Part shown: piece after piece, positions 53,177 to 64,000 of the stretch
How positions within the stretch are numbered: position 1 is the first letter of the stretch
How the letters are laid out: each line of letters opens with the position of its first letter
NCBI GenBank assembly: GCA_024180945.1
Contig: JAKSGN010000037.1
Span: 1,245,501-1,309,500, forward strand
Reading direction: 5' to 3'
From: Macrophomina tecta
Lineage: Eukaryota; Ascomycota; Dothideomycetes; Botryosphaeriales; Botryosphaeriaceae
DNA length: 64,000 nucleotides
The notes under the pieces: model-generated
What the model saw: only the letters and a program-made list of their open reading frames with translations
Told to the model about the DNA's origin: nothing
Databases searched by the model: none
Position numbers and translations under genes: made by a program

Positions 53177-54521
53177 CAATGACCTGACAAAAGTTCTCGC
53201 ACGGTCGGCGAACGCAAGCGATCGCTCCCACCCAACAAAAGTCGCTGTTTCTCAACGTATACTTTCTGCTGCTTATACAAAAGTTGCTTGTAGGTCAAAA
53301 ATGACTGCTAAGATCGAATTTGGTGTTAATTTTCTACTAGTACTTAGTATGCCAGCCCTCTGCAGCAATTACTGCCTCACATCTACGTTTCATACTACCT
53401 AACACCGAGTCAAAAAGCGACTGTGATAATTGCTCCCATGCTTCCTCTAGTGCTCTGCCTAGCTTCTCTTTTATTATATCCTCGCCCCCCAGTGCTGTTG
53501 TTTAATTCAGGATAAAGCTCTAGAACCTTAGCCTTTAAATAAAACCAGACGTGTTCAATAGGACTTAAATCCGGACTATATACTGGCCATTTTATTACAT
53601 TTATACGTTTTGCTTTTAACCAAGTAGTCACTTTTTTTGCGGTGTGAATAGACGCATTATCCTGCATAAAGCTCATACCTCTTCGCCAAATAGTTGGTAT
53701 ATTTTCCTCGAGTACCTCGAGATAGGAGTTAGCAGAATACCCCCTCTCTTAGCTTCTAGATCACGCATCATTACGTGTAATTTCGACCTTCCACGCTTGC
53801 CAGAGAATGCGGCCCAAACCATAACAGATACGTCCTTGGCTTTAGCATACGTTTGGATCATTGGTTGGTCCCATTTTTGGCCAGGCGTGCGAAAGCACCA
53901 TTCGCGTTTCTTGCCGGTTCCTTGCTCCGCAGAGCACTCATCTGACCAGATGATTTTTGCCCATTGCTGTTCGGTCCAGTCCAGATGCTCGATCGCCCAG
54001 GCAAGTCGGTTGGCAGCGTGTTCCTCTGTGAGCTCTGGCCGGCCTGCTGCACGCCATTTGCGTATGTTGTACGTATCCAAGAGACGCGCAATTGTTCGAT
54101 CGTGGCAGTTCACTCCAGTCTGTTCGCGTACTTGTTTGTAGGTGGCCTTTGGGTCCTTTCGCACGATACGAAGAATATGTCTTTTATCGCCATCCGACAA
54201 GATCTTAGGCCTGCCAGAGCGAAGTTGAGAGCGTCCTTCGTTGCGTAATGGCGCGAGCAATGAGGTCGATCTAATGGTGGATTTCGGCACGCCAAGCTCC
54301 TTGCGAAACCACGCCGGCTTCTGCCCCAACGCCGTGCAGGCAAGCAAAATGCCGCGCTGGTGAGGAGAGTACTGTTGATTTGGAGCATGAGGACCGAAGA
54401 GCTCCTTTAAAGGCGTGCGTTGCGGCGACATAAGAGTGGCGCAAAGAAGTCGTGTTGCTGCGCGTCGCGATTTTGACGCGCGCGCGCGGTGGACCGTGCG
54501 AGAACTTTTGTCCTAGTACTG
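53177..54521 (-). mobile_element. Tc1-like element E, 1,345 bp
   Basis: Flanked by TA (53175-53176, 54522-54523). The ends are inverted over 30 bp with the inner 21 perfect (GACAAAAGTTCTCGCACGGT...). One transposase gene fills it. Confidence 0.85.
53337..54431 (-). pseudogene. Tc1-like DD34E transposase, element E, two frameshifts
   Basis: Start ATG 54431 (MSPQRTPL). Paired HTH region (about residues 20-135; SGRPKILSDGDKRHI, TYKQVREQTGV, RTIARLLDTYNIRKW), then the catalytic core: WSDEC (first Asp), QDNASIH (second Asp) and SPDLSPIEHVW (Glu), with 34 residues between the last two. The frame breaks in a G5 run (C at 53740-53744) after DLEAKRGG and again in a G6 run (C at 53485-53490); correcting each gives YSANSYLEVLEE and EDIIKEKLGRALEEAW to the natural stop at 53337-53339. 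No other lesion. It is either a very young pseudogene or has homopolymer sequencing errors. Confidence 0.85.
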
Positions 54522-54523
54522 TA

Positions 54524-55137
54524 CAATCAGTATGCGCTGCTTAGCTAGTGCGGAACACATCAGCGGCCACCGGAAACTATTGCCGCTCCCATGCCTACGC
54601 CCGGAAGATCGGTGGCTCGTGCGCATATGCGGAAGGCTGCCACGGTGCCCGCATGCTTCTGGACTCCTCTGGATCTACGGTACCCAATCCCCGCTCGTGT
54701 GCTCTAAGCGAGCGGAGCCTCGATCCATGTCAATTACCGCATCCCTGTCTGTGAAGGCTCCTAGCTCCAAGAGAAGTGGTTCTCGGTAAGGGCTCTGCGT
54801 ACCTCCCGAGAGGGGCCCTTTCTTGCTGCTCGCTCGCTTTTCTATGCCTCGCAACTAGTGGTCACATTGATACATATATATATTGGTTAGAATCCCTAGG
54901 CCATGGACTTGCTGGTATTTAAATCTAGGCTAGATTTATCTCTTCTCCGTTCCTAGATTCCTCAATCGTGTTCTGTTAGCGCTTATACTTAACGGCTCTG
55001 GCCTCCTCCAACTTACATCAACTTTAATATACCATTGTCGCTCAGCGTCTGTTAAACGGCTCCCTATATCTGCCTAGGCGCCCTCGGCCTTTGCACTGAG
55101 ATATCTGATCGGCGGGCTTCTGTTAGAAACCCTCACA
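54524..55137. other. Intergenic, upstream of the RRM gene
   Basis: No gene recognised. Confidence 0.4.
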
Positions 55138-56230
55138 ATGACCTATTTTCGCACCGAGCCTCCCCGGCCTCAAAGAGAAAAGAACTTTTTCATTGTTTCT
55201 GGAGTACGTGCTGGTGCCTCGACCCCTCTGGCTAGTTACTAACATGATGCCATTGCCTTGGCGCAGTTGCCGGAACATTTTAATTGGCAGAAGCTGAAGG
55301 ACCTTGTCCGAGATGCCACGACGAGTCAGCTAGGCTGGACCAACATAGATGAATCTTGGCACGGACCAGAGGGACTTAAGGGCTACTTTAGCGTAAAATC
55401 GGGGCAGGACGCAGCGAGTGCATATCGTACGTGGGACACAGCTCTCTCGCTTTTTCGGAGACTAACCTATATCTCGTAACAGATTTTCTGGTATCGGAGA
55501 TAACTGCTCGTCTCCGCCGGCCGCTGCGAGTGCACCACTTCGACGCTTCGTGCCGGGATCCAGTCCTGCTTATATGCAATTGCGCGACGTACTATCCCGG
55601 AACAATGGGTCATTCAGACAACAGATCTCGCATTACAACTAGGTCGGTATTAGCTGCACAGAATGTCCCAGACTGGTTCCCTATCGTGCCCCTGCCTTTG
55701 GTAACGAACCCAATGCAGCAACCTAGCGTGACGGTGCCAATCACAGTTGCTCAGATACCCATATACACTACTACGGTTGCCTACTATCCGCCAGTGCCCG
55801 CCGTGACAGTTTCTCCAAGTGTGTCAATGGCCAATGAGCACGGGCTGCTGGTCAACGCCGCCAACGGGGTGGTGCGAACGGAATCACGGGGAGTGCATAT
55901 ATCCGGACTACCGTATGGCGTCTCTGAGACGGATATCCTAGATCTGGTACGGCCCTACGGGTGTGCGCAGGGAGTATACATGAGGAAACACTATGCCGTC
56001 GTCCGATTCGGGTCGGCGGTGGAAGTTAGACAGGCGATCGAGGGGCTTGACAGAGAGATGTGGAAGGGAAGGCAGATTTTGGTCAAGGAGGACCGGGACT
56101 CGATATCGGTGTCGGAACCGGGAATTGTGATCGCCAATGGAGGGCCGCAGCGGGTAAGTGGATACCAGATATTAGCACCTCTTCATCCGTACGGAGACTA
56201 ACATGTATATACCGACAGAGGAACAAGTAA
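55138..56230 (+). CDS. RNA-binding protein with two RRM domains
   Basis: Four exons: 55138-55203, 55267-55426, 55483-56153, 56219-56230; 302 aa. The introns (GTACGT..TACTAAC..GCAG; GTACGT..CTAACC..ACAG; GTAAGT..CTAACA..ACAG) all keep frame, the last giving the terminus PQRRNK. RRM1 about residues 17-80: FIVSGLPEHFNWQKLKDLVR (RNP2-like start), then GYFSVKSGQDAASAY. RRM2 about 213-279: VHISGLPYGVSETDILDLVR (RNP2) and KHYAVVRFGSA (RNP1), ILVKED. Between them lies a Pro/Val/Thr-rich linker. Probably an mRNA-binding factor; target unknown. Intact, and the clearest housekeeping-type gene in the right half. Confidence 0.8.
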
Positions 56231-57695
56231 CTAGATAGGTTAATGGATGGGCGGAAGCGCGAGAACGGCATCGGCACAGGCCTATGCGCTGGCTTATGCG
56301 TTGGCGTTCGCAGATTTTTCTTTTTTTTTTATTGGTTACGCGAGATGCAGCCATTATGTGTATGCACAACGGAAAATGTTGGGCGTTAGTGACGGAGAAG
56401 CGTAAGAGCGTCAAGACCCCCCCGGTAGTTCTCAGCAGTCTTTGCATGCAGTCGCTGGCCACCGCCCTTTTCTTGGAGTGTGCTGTGTAACCAGCTGCGT
56501 GCTGACATTGCCCAGCTGCCTTTGCGATCATTCGCCTCCTCTGAGCGCGCAGTGGCGCCATCGGTCGGCCCTCCACTCAACTAGCCTGCCGCTGTGCCCT
56601 CAAACTTCTCCAAATGCATATCGCTTACCACACCTGCTGCTGCTTCTGTATCTGGACCTTGACCTTAACAACAGGTCCCGCTTGCCTGTCGCGCCGATGG
56701 CCTGCGCTGGGAACTAATGCTATACGTGCTCCATTCGCCGCAAGTTCTTATTGCTGAAACTAATCCATTATGTTTATTTTAATATCGCCGAGACCGACTG
56801 CGTGAAAGGAAGATGGGAGTGCATGCGGGACACGTGCAGCGCTTAGATGCTGATCTTGACCGCTGTTATGCATCTATTTCCGAAGATGAGCGCGGAGGCG
56901 GGCTTCGTCGCCGACATGCTAATCGGAAACCTCGTCGCTGGTTGGATGATTTCGCTACTTCCGCGGAGGCCTCGTACCTTACTATTCTCTTTGTGGAGAG
57001 TTCAGCTGCAATTTTGGTGATGGTCGAATGACATATGCGATAATCGATTGAGGAAGTGAGTCTCCTTGCTTTTTGACTTGCGCGGAATCCTTTCCGCACA
57101 TCACACCACTCTCTGAATGTTGGCTTTATTTCCCACTACTGACTGTGAGCTGACTTGAATACAGCGTGAAGACAGTTGAGTGCACCCCTGATAATGTGAT
57201 CTCCAATGATGGCAAACGGCTCTGTGAGAGCTGTGCCAGAGCGGCAGATCTTGATTACTCGACCTAACAACGAGGTGCTGGACTCGGGAACAATTATATT
57301 ACCCCACATTTATATGCAGTTATATGCAGTTTGGCAAAAGCCAATCAGCAGCCATACTACATGCTCTATGGCGACGGACACAGCACCGTTGCGATGTACG
57401 ACGATAGAACGAATAAGGAGAGTTGCAGAGCGGGGAAACCTATCAAAGACCCCGGAAACTCTACTGCGGAGCCTACTCCGGCTGGCTTTTGGACGTTTTT
57501 ATCATCTGGTATAGCGCCAGTCCTGTTTAAACTATTTTCTATCGCATTAGATTTCATAAGAATCCGTCTACTCCCTGAGACTTATGTATGCCTACTATAA
57601 TCGCTACTCAGCGTCTTCGCTGTAGATTTTCAACAGTGCTCGCATATTATGACGTCAGATATACGTAATAGCCTGGCTCGTAGACAGCTTCTGAT
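56231..57695. other. Intergenic
   Basis: T11 run near 56322. Small open frames (for example 56813-57031) have no motif. TTTATATGCAGTTATATGCAG near 57310 is a short tandem duplication. Confidence 0.35.
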
Positions 57696-57940
57696 TGTAA
57701 CTGGCGGGCCTCTGCCTCTAAGGATCCAAACACCAAAGAGGGAGAAAACCTGTCGAGGGGGTTTTGAGTGGGTACAAGAAGAGGGTGAGAACAAGTCGAA
57801 CACGTGATGAGACTGAGCACTGCGTGCGAAGGCCGTGTTACCACTAGAGTCCAAATTCTATTGTTGAAGTTGACCACGAAGGTCAAAGCTATCTAAGGAG
57901 TGTGGTTTATATACTAGTAGGAAAGTGTACACAATCTAAT
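57696..57940 (+). repeat. LTR-like repeat, left copy
   Basis: Starts TGTAACTGGCGGGCC and shares CTCTAAGGATCCAAACACC, CACGTGATGAGACTGAGCAC and AAGGTCAAAGCTATCTAAGG with 61817-62065 in the same orientation. A TG start and about 245-bp length suggest a solo LTR, but I find no matching target duplication. Confidence 0.6.
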
Positions 57941-58010
57941 GTAGCCGTCTGTCGCCGTGGTTCTCATGGGCAACAGTGGCCCTGTGTCGCCCGGGCTCTC
58001 GTGGGCGACA

Positions 58011-58043
<33 letters not shown>

Positions 58044-61000
58044 TTCATAGACCGTCCCAGCCGCCGATGGCAGCTATGCGGCGTGCGGCCTGCGCCACTG
58101 CGCCCGTTTGAGCCGAAACGAGGTAGTGGAGCTTAGCCTACTCTCTATCTATTTTGCATACCTTTACGTACATGTCTCTTGTCGCTACAGTCTTCCCGCA
58201 GCGCCAGCAATCTCCGAAAACTATTCCGTCTTCCTCCAGTGTCAAGCTTCATGCTGTGAGTATGATATCACTCCAGATCGCCCAAGGAGCTTGGTTGCCA
58301 TCATGAACTTTGCTGCTGCTATGGCCGTGCTGCGCTGGCCCAGCAGCTTCCTTAGATCTGTCGTCCATCGGTTCCGGCCCTTCTCATCCGGCGTACGAAA
58401 AGTGAGCCTCAGCTCGTTGAATCTGCTACACATATACAGCATATGGCTGACTCTCTGCAGTCCTTGCCAGCACTCACATTCACCGGACATCACGCCTGGC
58501 ACTTTCCTCTGGTGGAGGAAGTGCTGTAGGCCAATCTTGCCGGTTCTCATCTGTATGATTAGCGAGCTCAGCGGCCTTGGTGTGCCGCGATAGAGCTCCA
58601 GTGTCTTTCTTGTTGGTTCGGGCGCCACCTTAAATAGTTGACGCCCGCGTGCATTCTCTCGCCAGAGCTTCTTCCATTCTTCCATCGCTGTTTGATTAAT
58701 AGACTGCCTGAGTGCCGCTATCAAGCTGTCTTGCGTGCGTGCTCCTATAGCGGGATCTCCAGTCTCTAAGGTGGGCCCTTCCTGTGCCGCTACTTTCGCT
58801 AGCGTATCTGCTGCTTCGTTCCCAGGGACGCCTTGGTGAGCGGGGATCCAGTGGAACTCAAGGGAAGCGCCTGCCCCCCAGAGCTTCAGCAGCTTTAAGA
58901 TGACCGATGCGAGTATCTGCTGGCCGGAATGATCACCAGGGTTGATTAGGGCTCGCAGCGCCGCTTGGTTGTCTGTAAACACAGAGAACCTTGTGATTCC
59001 CTGCGAGATTGCCGTGTCTGCGATCTCTAGTGCCATTTCAATCCCTTGGAGCTCCGCTGCGTAGACTGTGGTGCACTTGGTCGACCCAATGTACTTCTTG
59101 CGGCTTGTACACATGCTAGGAGCTATTGCAGCTGCACCCACATGGCCGTTGACTGCGCTCCCGTCTGTGTAGATGGGTACTCCCCTGTGTTGTTTCGGGT
59201 CTGGTTGTGCCGTGCTATTGCTAGTTCTCTAGAGCCCACAATCTCTACCGATGGCGGTCTCCACCAAGGGAAGAAAAGGTGCGGGAGCCTTCGTTCGATG
59301 CTAGCGGTATTCTCGTCCCCAAGCTTAGCCTTCCACTGTTCACGTATCCGTAGGAGTGGGCTGGATGTTGTCGGGGTGGCCCGTTTATGAGAGCCCCATT
59401 TCTCCTCTGTAAGCCGGACCATGTCTTCAAACAATGGGCTTGATGCTATCCTTAGGAATGCTTCGCCCATGGTTTTCTTAATTAGTTGTGCCGCAGGGAG
59501 GAGAAAGAGCTCTATATCCAGTGCAGCCTTTGACGTAGCTCTATAAGCGCCAGCTATGATCCGTGCTGCCCGGGATTGGATCCGTTCTATCACGCTCTTC
59601 AGCTTTGCCTCTATATTCCTGTTTACATTGTTTCCTAATACCCAGACGCTGCAGCAGTAGAGAGCACGTGGGAGGATTATACTTCTGTAGATTTGGCGCA
59701 GGCCAAGCGTGGGGGTTCCCCACGTCGATCCGGCGATGCCCGCCAGTGCCGCTAGACTCTTTGTCCCATTCACCTGGATATAACTAATGTGATCTTTGCC
59801 GTTCAGCTTTTGGTCTAGCCGGACTCCGAGGAACCGGCAGCTAGCGCTTGGTCGGATATCGTGGCTCGCTAGGGTGATTCCGCACTCCATATTAAAGGAT
59901 GTAGGACTTCTAGAGAAATGTGTGAGCTCGTACTTCTTCGTGGCGAATACTGACGCGTGTGTTGCTGCCCATATTTCGGCATGGTTATGGGCTGATGTCA
60001 AACGCCGACAGTTCTCCTCTGTTGACGGACTAATTGCCAGCAGGTTTACGTCGTCGATGTATCCAATTACCATGACTCCCTGCATCGCACATCTTCTAGT
60101 AGGTCCGCATTATAGAAGAGATATAGTATAGGGGACAGGGGAGAACCTTGGGGGATACCGGTGGGCGTACTGTAGCACGCTTCCGCCCCGTCGCTTAACT
60201 TTAGTATTGTCTTCCTTTCTGACAGAAAGCTTTGGATCCATCCTAACGCCCTGCCTCCTATGCGTCTTTTCTTTAAGTTATGTAGCAGACGGTAGTGAGA
60301 CACGTTATCGTACGCCCCTGACACGTCCAGCTGGAGAAGTGTCGCGACTCGAGGATGTAGGGAGTTCCACGCGCTCTGTATAGCTTCGATGAGTAAGTGT
60401 ACCGCATGTTCCGTAGACCGACCCCTCCGACCTCCGATGTGGCTCTGTGGTAGCAGGTTGAAGCACTCGACAAGGTAACTCATCCGTCTAGCTATAATGG
60501 CCTCGAGGAGTTTTCCTGTAGTATTTGTGAGCGCGATAGGCCGGTAGGATTTGGGATCAGTATAGTCTTCTTTATTCGGCTTCCGCAGCGCTAGTGTGAT
60601 TGACTGTCTGAAGTAGTTCGGGCAGTGTTCTAGCGATAGACTGGCGTTGTATAGCTTTGTGAGGATTGGAATTAGGGCAGGCGCGAGTTTCTGCAGGATT
60701 CCATTGGGTATTCCGTCGGGGCCTGGAGCTTTCCATGGCTTTGCCCTCTTGATAGCGTACCTAACTTCCTCTTCTATGATCTCCGGCCAGAGAGTTTCCT
60801 GCGGGTAGTCGAAGCCGTTAAGGTCCGCGAGATCCGCCACTGGGGGGTCTGGGAAGAAAGTCTTCTGCAACATGTCGAGCTTCTCCTCCGGTCGCTCTGC
60901 GAGTGCTGAGCCCGATTTCTGAAGGGCTGGAACTGACTCGTGCTTAACTTCCTCCCGGTTCTGTGCCCATTTGGCTAGTTTCCAGATGCCGTTCTCTTTT

Positions 61001-61816
61001 GTAGCCGCATCCTCAATCTTCGCGCGGTGCTCTTGCTTTAGAGTTTTCTGGATGAGCCTGCCTTTCTGGTTCCTCATGGAGCGGTATCTTTCCCAGTCTT
61101 CGTCTGATCTAGACCTCTGCCAAGCTCTGCGAAGCCTCCGTGTTTCCATTTGGACCTCCTTACATTCCTTTGTCCAGCCAGGCAGTGACTGAGGAGAGAC
61201 TGCCAGTGTTGGGGTGGATGCTTCGATGGCTTTCTTGATGGCTTGAATTATGTTGTTGGTATAATTCTCCAGTGCCTCAATTGAGTCCGGGGCTGCTTCT
61301 GGGTGGATGTTATTTAGAAACGCTTGTGTCAGCTTTTCGGTGTCTGTGTACCTCCAGTTCGGCTTCGTTTCCGGGGGCCGCACGGGGGCTGAGAGGTCCA
61401 GGGTTGTGGCTATCGGGGTGTGGTCCGAATCCTGCTGAAGGTCGCGTCTTACTTGGCATTTAATTGTGCATTCTCGCATCTCTGTCGTCATAAAGACCAG
61501 GTCTATCGTAGTCTGCGCGTTGCCCCTTTCAAAGGTCGGGGTCCCTGGAGGGAGACTAGCTCTAACGAGAAGTCTTCTAGTATATGGATCAGCTCATCCG
61601 CCTCTTGATCCTGGTGACGGTACGTCGGTCCGGTCCAGAGCGGGTGGTGCAGGTTGAAGTCCCCGAGTACAATATGGTGGTCGCCTGGGTGATCCCGAAG
61701 CGCCGTCACCAATGCTCCCAGGGTACTTATGTTATTGGTCGATTTTGGGGGATTATAGATATTGTGTATATGGATGGTTCCGTTCCCGGTTATGCTGTCC
61801 ATCCCTTTGAGGTGTA
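58011..61816 (-). mobile_element. LINE A4, 5'-truncated, little mutated
   Basis: Tail (GAT)n 58011-58042, 3'-untranslated region like LINE A1, then ORF2 up to about 61816, where it stops within the endonuclease domain and abuts the LTR-like repeat. ORF1 is absent. Codons for Trp and Cys are preserved, so this copy shows the family sequence without RIP. Lesions are single-base frameshifts. Confidence 0.9.
58242..61802 (-). pseudogene. LINE A4 ORF2 (endonuclease part, RT, RNase H, finger)
   Basis: Pieces: 61802-61503 (LGDFNLHHPLW), 61491-60067 (STIDLVF-type end of the endonuclease in A2, then APGPDGIPNG, SYRPIALTNTTGK, QLDVSGAYDNVSH, IPQGSPLSPILYLFYNADLL), 60085-59123 (GYIDDVNLL, the polymerase site, then the thumb and connection) and 59141-58242 (RNase H AELQGIEMAL, DNQAALRALI, FHWIPAHQGVPGNEAADTLA; finger CECWQGLQRVSHMLYMC). 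Frameshifts lie near 61540 (a C run), 60085 (one base lost) and 59200. All catalytic motifs are kept. Confidence 0.88.
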
Positions 61817-62065
61817 TGTAACGAGCGGGCCTCTGCCTCTAAGGATCCAAACACCAGAGAGGGAGAAAACCTGTCGAAGGGTTTCCTTGAGTGGGTACAA
61901 GAAGAGGGTGAGAGCAAGTCGAACACGTGATGAGACTGAGCACTGCGTGCGAAGGCCGTGTTACTAACAATGTGCTGAATTGTTATTGAAGAAGTTGACC
62001 ACGAAGGTCAAAGCTATCTAAGGAGTGTGGTTTATATACTGGTAGGAGAGTGTCTGCAATCTGAT
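61817..62065 (+). repeat. LTR-like repeat, right copy
   Basis: Direct repeat of 57696-57940, starting TGTAACGAGCGGGCC exactly where LINE A4 ends. Confidence 0.6.
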
Positions 62066-62153
62066 TTCTGATCCATCTGCTCTGTTCTCCAGGAGGGCGG
62101 TGACCTTGAGAGCAGACAGAGCAGCTTGTCCTGCTCTGGGTGTTCTGTGGTGT

Positions 62154-62154
<1 letters not shown>

Positions 62155-62188
<34 letters not shown>

Positions 62189-63880
62189 CATACACCCGTC
62201 GGCCTCAGTAGGCCATAGGGACAAGGAACGCTATTCTACGCTAAGCTACATTAGGATCCCGGTTCATTCGAGGCCCAGCACACTGTATGTAAAGAAACTA
62301 CAACTTCCTCCTGTTCAACAATCTGAAAACAGACGGACAAAAGCACAAAAAAAAAAAAAAAAAATTAACGCTAAACGGAATACTAGAACAAATGAAACAA
62401 AATGTAAAAGTAGAGCTATCCTCCATACACCCCTTATACCATCCCCTTCGAGACCACTTCTCGAGTGCTATCAGTCCCTGTAGCGGCGTGACGGCTGGTT
62501 GGAGAAGGGATTAATTTGTTTTGAGAAGGATTAAGCTCTCGGTCTCTAGTTGCGATCAGTCTTTGGTTGTGATCAGTCTTCCCGTGGCCAGAGCAAATGC
62601 TGCCGTTGCTTTAACTGCGTGCATGTCTGCCCGCCACTTCTCCGGTAGGCCATCTACATACCTACCGTCGGGTCTTTTCGTGCCCGACTATCCGCCTAGC
62701 ATGAACGCAAGGTCTCCGAATCTACTCCCCAGGTCGGTCTGTAGTTGAGCCCGGCGGTCCATCCAGCGTGGACACTCTAGGAGGAGGTGCTTAACTGTTT
62801 CCCTCTCTGCTCCGCACCCGCACGAGGGTGAATCTACTCGCTTGATTTTGTATAGCGGCTCGTTCGGGTTCGCTTTCGACGTTCTTAGCTGCGTGATTGC
62901 CACTGCTTCTCTATAGTTCAGTTGGTCATAGAGCTTCTTGGTGTGGAAGTGCGCCAACGCGCGGTCGAGCTGGCGGATGGACTCGCCGACCTTGGAAGCT
63001 TTGAAGGATTCCTTACACTGCCTCGAGGTGATTGCCTTACACCGAGCCAGTGCCAATGGCCGTAGTAGATTGCCCAAAGGAGGCTCTTGGTTGCTCATTG
63101 TAGCTTGCAGTGCCAAGCTATGCGCCTTCTCGTTGCCTACAATCCCTTCGTGCGCCGGCACCCACCTAAACTCGACGTGCGGCCCTTTGTTGCATTTAAT
63201 CTGGTCTAGTAAGCGGAGCATGCTTCTAATAAGTTCCTGGCGTGGCATTTGTCGCGGCCTGCGGAGGAGACGAAGGGCTGTCTTGCTGTCGCTGTAGATG
63301 GCGTGTTTTACCTTAGCTGCTTCGGGAAATCTAGCCACCATCCCGGTCGACCACGTGCCATATATTAGTTCTACGGCTTGGTGGATCGCCTGGAGCTCGG
63401 CGAACAAGGCATCTACTGAGTCGGACTCGCCGGCCGTCCACGAGTGAGCGATGATGATCGTGCCCCTGCTGTCCACGCACGAGATTCCGCTGCCAGCCTT
63501 TCCGTTCCGTTGCAAGCCATGCGTGAAGATGGCGACCTCTGATTCTGGCAGAGAACTGGCTCGGAGCTTTGCCGCCTCTAGAGACTCGATCTGAACAACG
63601 GGCCTGTCGGCCCACGGCATTCTTGCGAACGGGCGGATCGTTTCGAGGTGTTCGACGTCGATTTCTCTGGCCATCAGCATTATCCGCTGTAGCGGGGACA
63701 CGAACCTCTTGTTGGCCGGGTCGATCGCACGTTTCAGTTTCCAGAACGGGTGTTTCTGCGGCAGCGTGTGACAGCTGACCCAGAATCGAAGCAGTTGTTG
63801 GTCAAGGCGGATCTTGGCAGGTAGGTCGTAGAGGCCCGGACGGAAGACATCGAACAAACGGGCCCTATAGAAAATCAACT
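62155..63880 (-). mobile_element. LINE B2, 3' half
   Basis: (GAT)n tail at about 62155-62187, the family 3' end (CCGTCGGCCTC...CCATAGGGAC), an A18 run near 62346, then ORF2 from about 62565 to 63880. The continuation upstream is not the RT in this orientation but an inverted RT segment. Confidence 0.8.
62565..63878 (-). pseudogene. LINE B2 ORF2 C-terminal part (RNase H and finger)
   Basis: 396 codons open from 63878 to TAG at 62688: connection (LRFWVSCHTLPQKHPFWKLKR), RNase H (VAIFTHGLQRNGKAGSGIS with His where the catalytic Asp of the DGS motif is expected; AELQAIHQAVELI; YSDSKTALRLL; FRWVPAHEGIVGNEKAHSLA), and finger CGCGAERETVKHLLLEC. After the stop the frame continues GRYVDGLPEKWRADM and AAFALATGRL to about 62565, as in LINE B1. 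There is no RT in this orientation. Confidence 0.8.
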
Positions 63881-64000
63881 TGCAAGCGAGCCATTAAAAG
63901 AGGACGAGGTACGGAGGGCGATCTTCGAAGCAAAGCCGTTAAAGGCTCCTGGAGTGGATGGGATCCCGGCGGCAGCATGGAGAGAGCTTTGGCCAGTGCT
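63881..64000 (+). pseudogene. LINE B RT fragment in inverted orientation
   Basis: Plus-strand frame ENQLASEPLKEDEVRRAIFE, KPLKAPGVDGIPAAAW corresponds to the RT N-terminus of LINE B1 (EAQIKHEPLTMQEVKKAIFG). It faces away from the RNase H part of LINE B2. The window ends inside it. Confidence 0.75.

Noticed and set aside
25317..62187. CRISPR arrays or other prokaryotic features in the GAT repeats
   Set aside because: These are simple trinucleotide runs without spacers, in a fungal genome.

Overview
This is a window of a filamentous ascomycete (Pezizomycotina-type) nuclear genome. The evidence is short GT..AG introns of 44-110 bp with CTAAC-like branch sites, a Zn2Cys6 regulator, a monocarboxylate-type MFS transporter, a GPI-anchored Cys-rich wall protein, Tad-like LINEs, Fot1/pogo and Tc1 transposons, and RIP-like C-to-T damage (TGG to TAG, CAG/CAA to TAG/TAA). 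I cannot name the species. Most of the sequence is nested, broken transposable elements. The host genes that still look intact are few: the GPI protein (22.8-24.2 kb), a small Ser-rich protein (32.2 kb), the MFS transporter (33.7-35.1 kb), a ferritin-like protein (39.3-40.0 kb) and a two-RRM protein (55.1-56.2 kb).

Layout. 1-0.65 kb: fragment of a GC-rich repeat (repeat X) that recurs at 31.5-32.07 kb. 0.66-6.35 kb: full-length LINE of family A (A1), heavily mutated over its first 4.6 kb only. 6.5-7.4 kb: truncated ends of LINE families B and C. 7.57-10.9 kb: a Zn2Cys6 gene split near codon 7 by a 2.78-kb element with 70-bp terminal inverted repeats. That element carries an HTH-only Tc1-like gene and an opposing gene of unknown function. 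11.28-16.3 kb: LINE B1, itself hit by a LINE C fragment and a solo LTR, each with a clear target duplication. 16.9-17.5 kb: truncated MYND-finger gene. 17.5-19.35 kb: Fot1-like element with an open transposase. 19.35-22.36 kb: inverted LINE A2 lacking its RT half. 22.8-24.2 kb: GPI protein. 25.3-27.45 kb: LINE A3 with a nested Tc1 element, which contains a solo LTR. 28.3-30.6 kb: ruins of a hAT transposase, an LTR and a LINE D. 30.6-32.07 kb: repeat X.

32-43 kb is the main host segment. An inverted duplication of a hemerythrin-like gene (36.5-37.87 kb and 41.97-43.03 kb) brackets the ferritin-like gene. Both hemerythrin copies carry disabling lesions. 43.08-44.42 kb: internally deleted Fot1-like element. 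45.6-48.4 kb: long decayed coding region that I do not recognise. 51.06-52.89 kb: apparently intact Fot1-like element with perfect 61-bp inverted repeats. 53.18-54.52 kb: Tc1 element disabled only by two frameshifts in C/G runs. 55.1-56.2 kb: RRM gene. 57.7-62.07 kb: LINE A4 between two direct copies of an LTR-like repeat. 62.15-64.0 kb: LINE B2, whose 5' part is inverted (RT on +, RNase H on -).

The strongest candidates for a second look are the two-gene element at 8.11-10.88 kb, the strand-biased hypermutation of LINE A1 with its sharp edge at about 5.3 kb, and the inverted hemerythrin/ferritin arrangement. All family assignments come from reading motifs. No database search was run.
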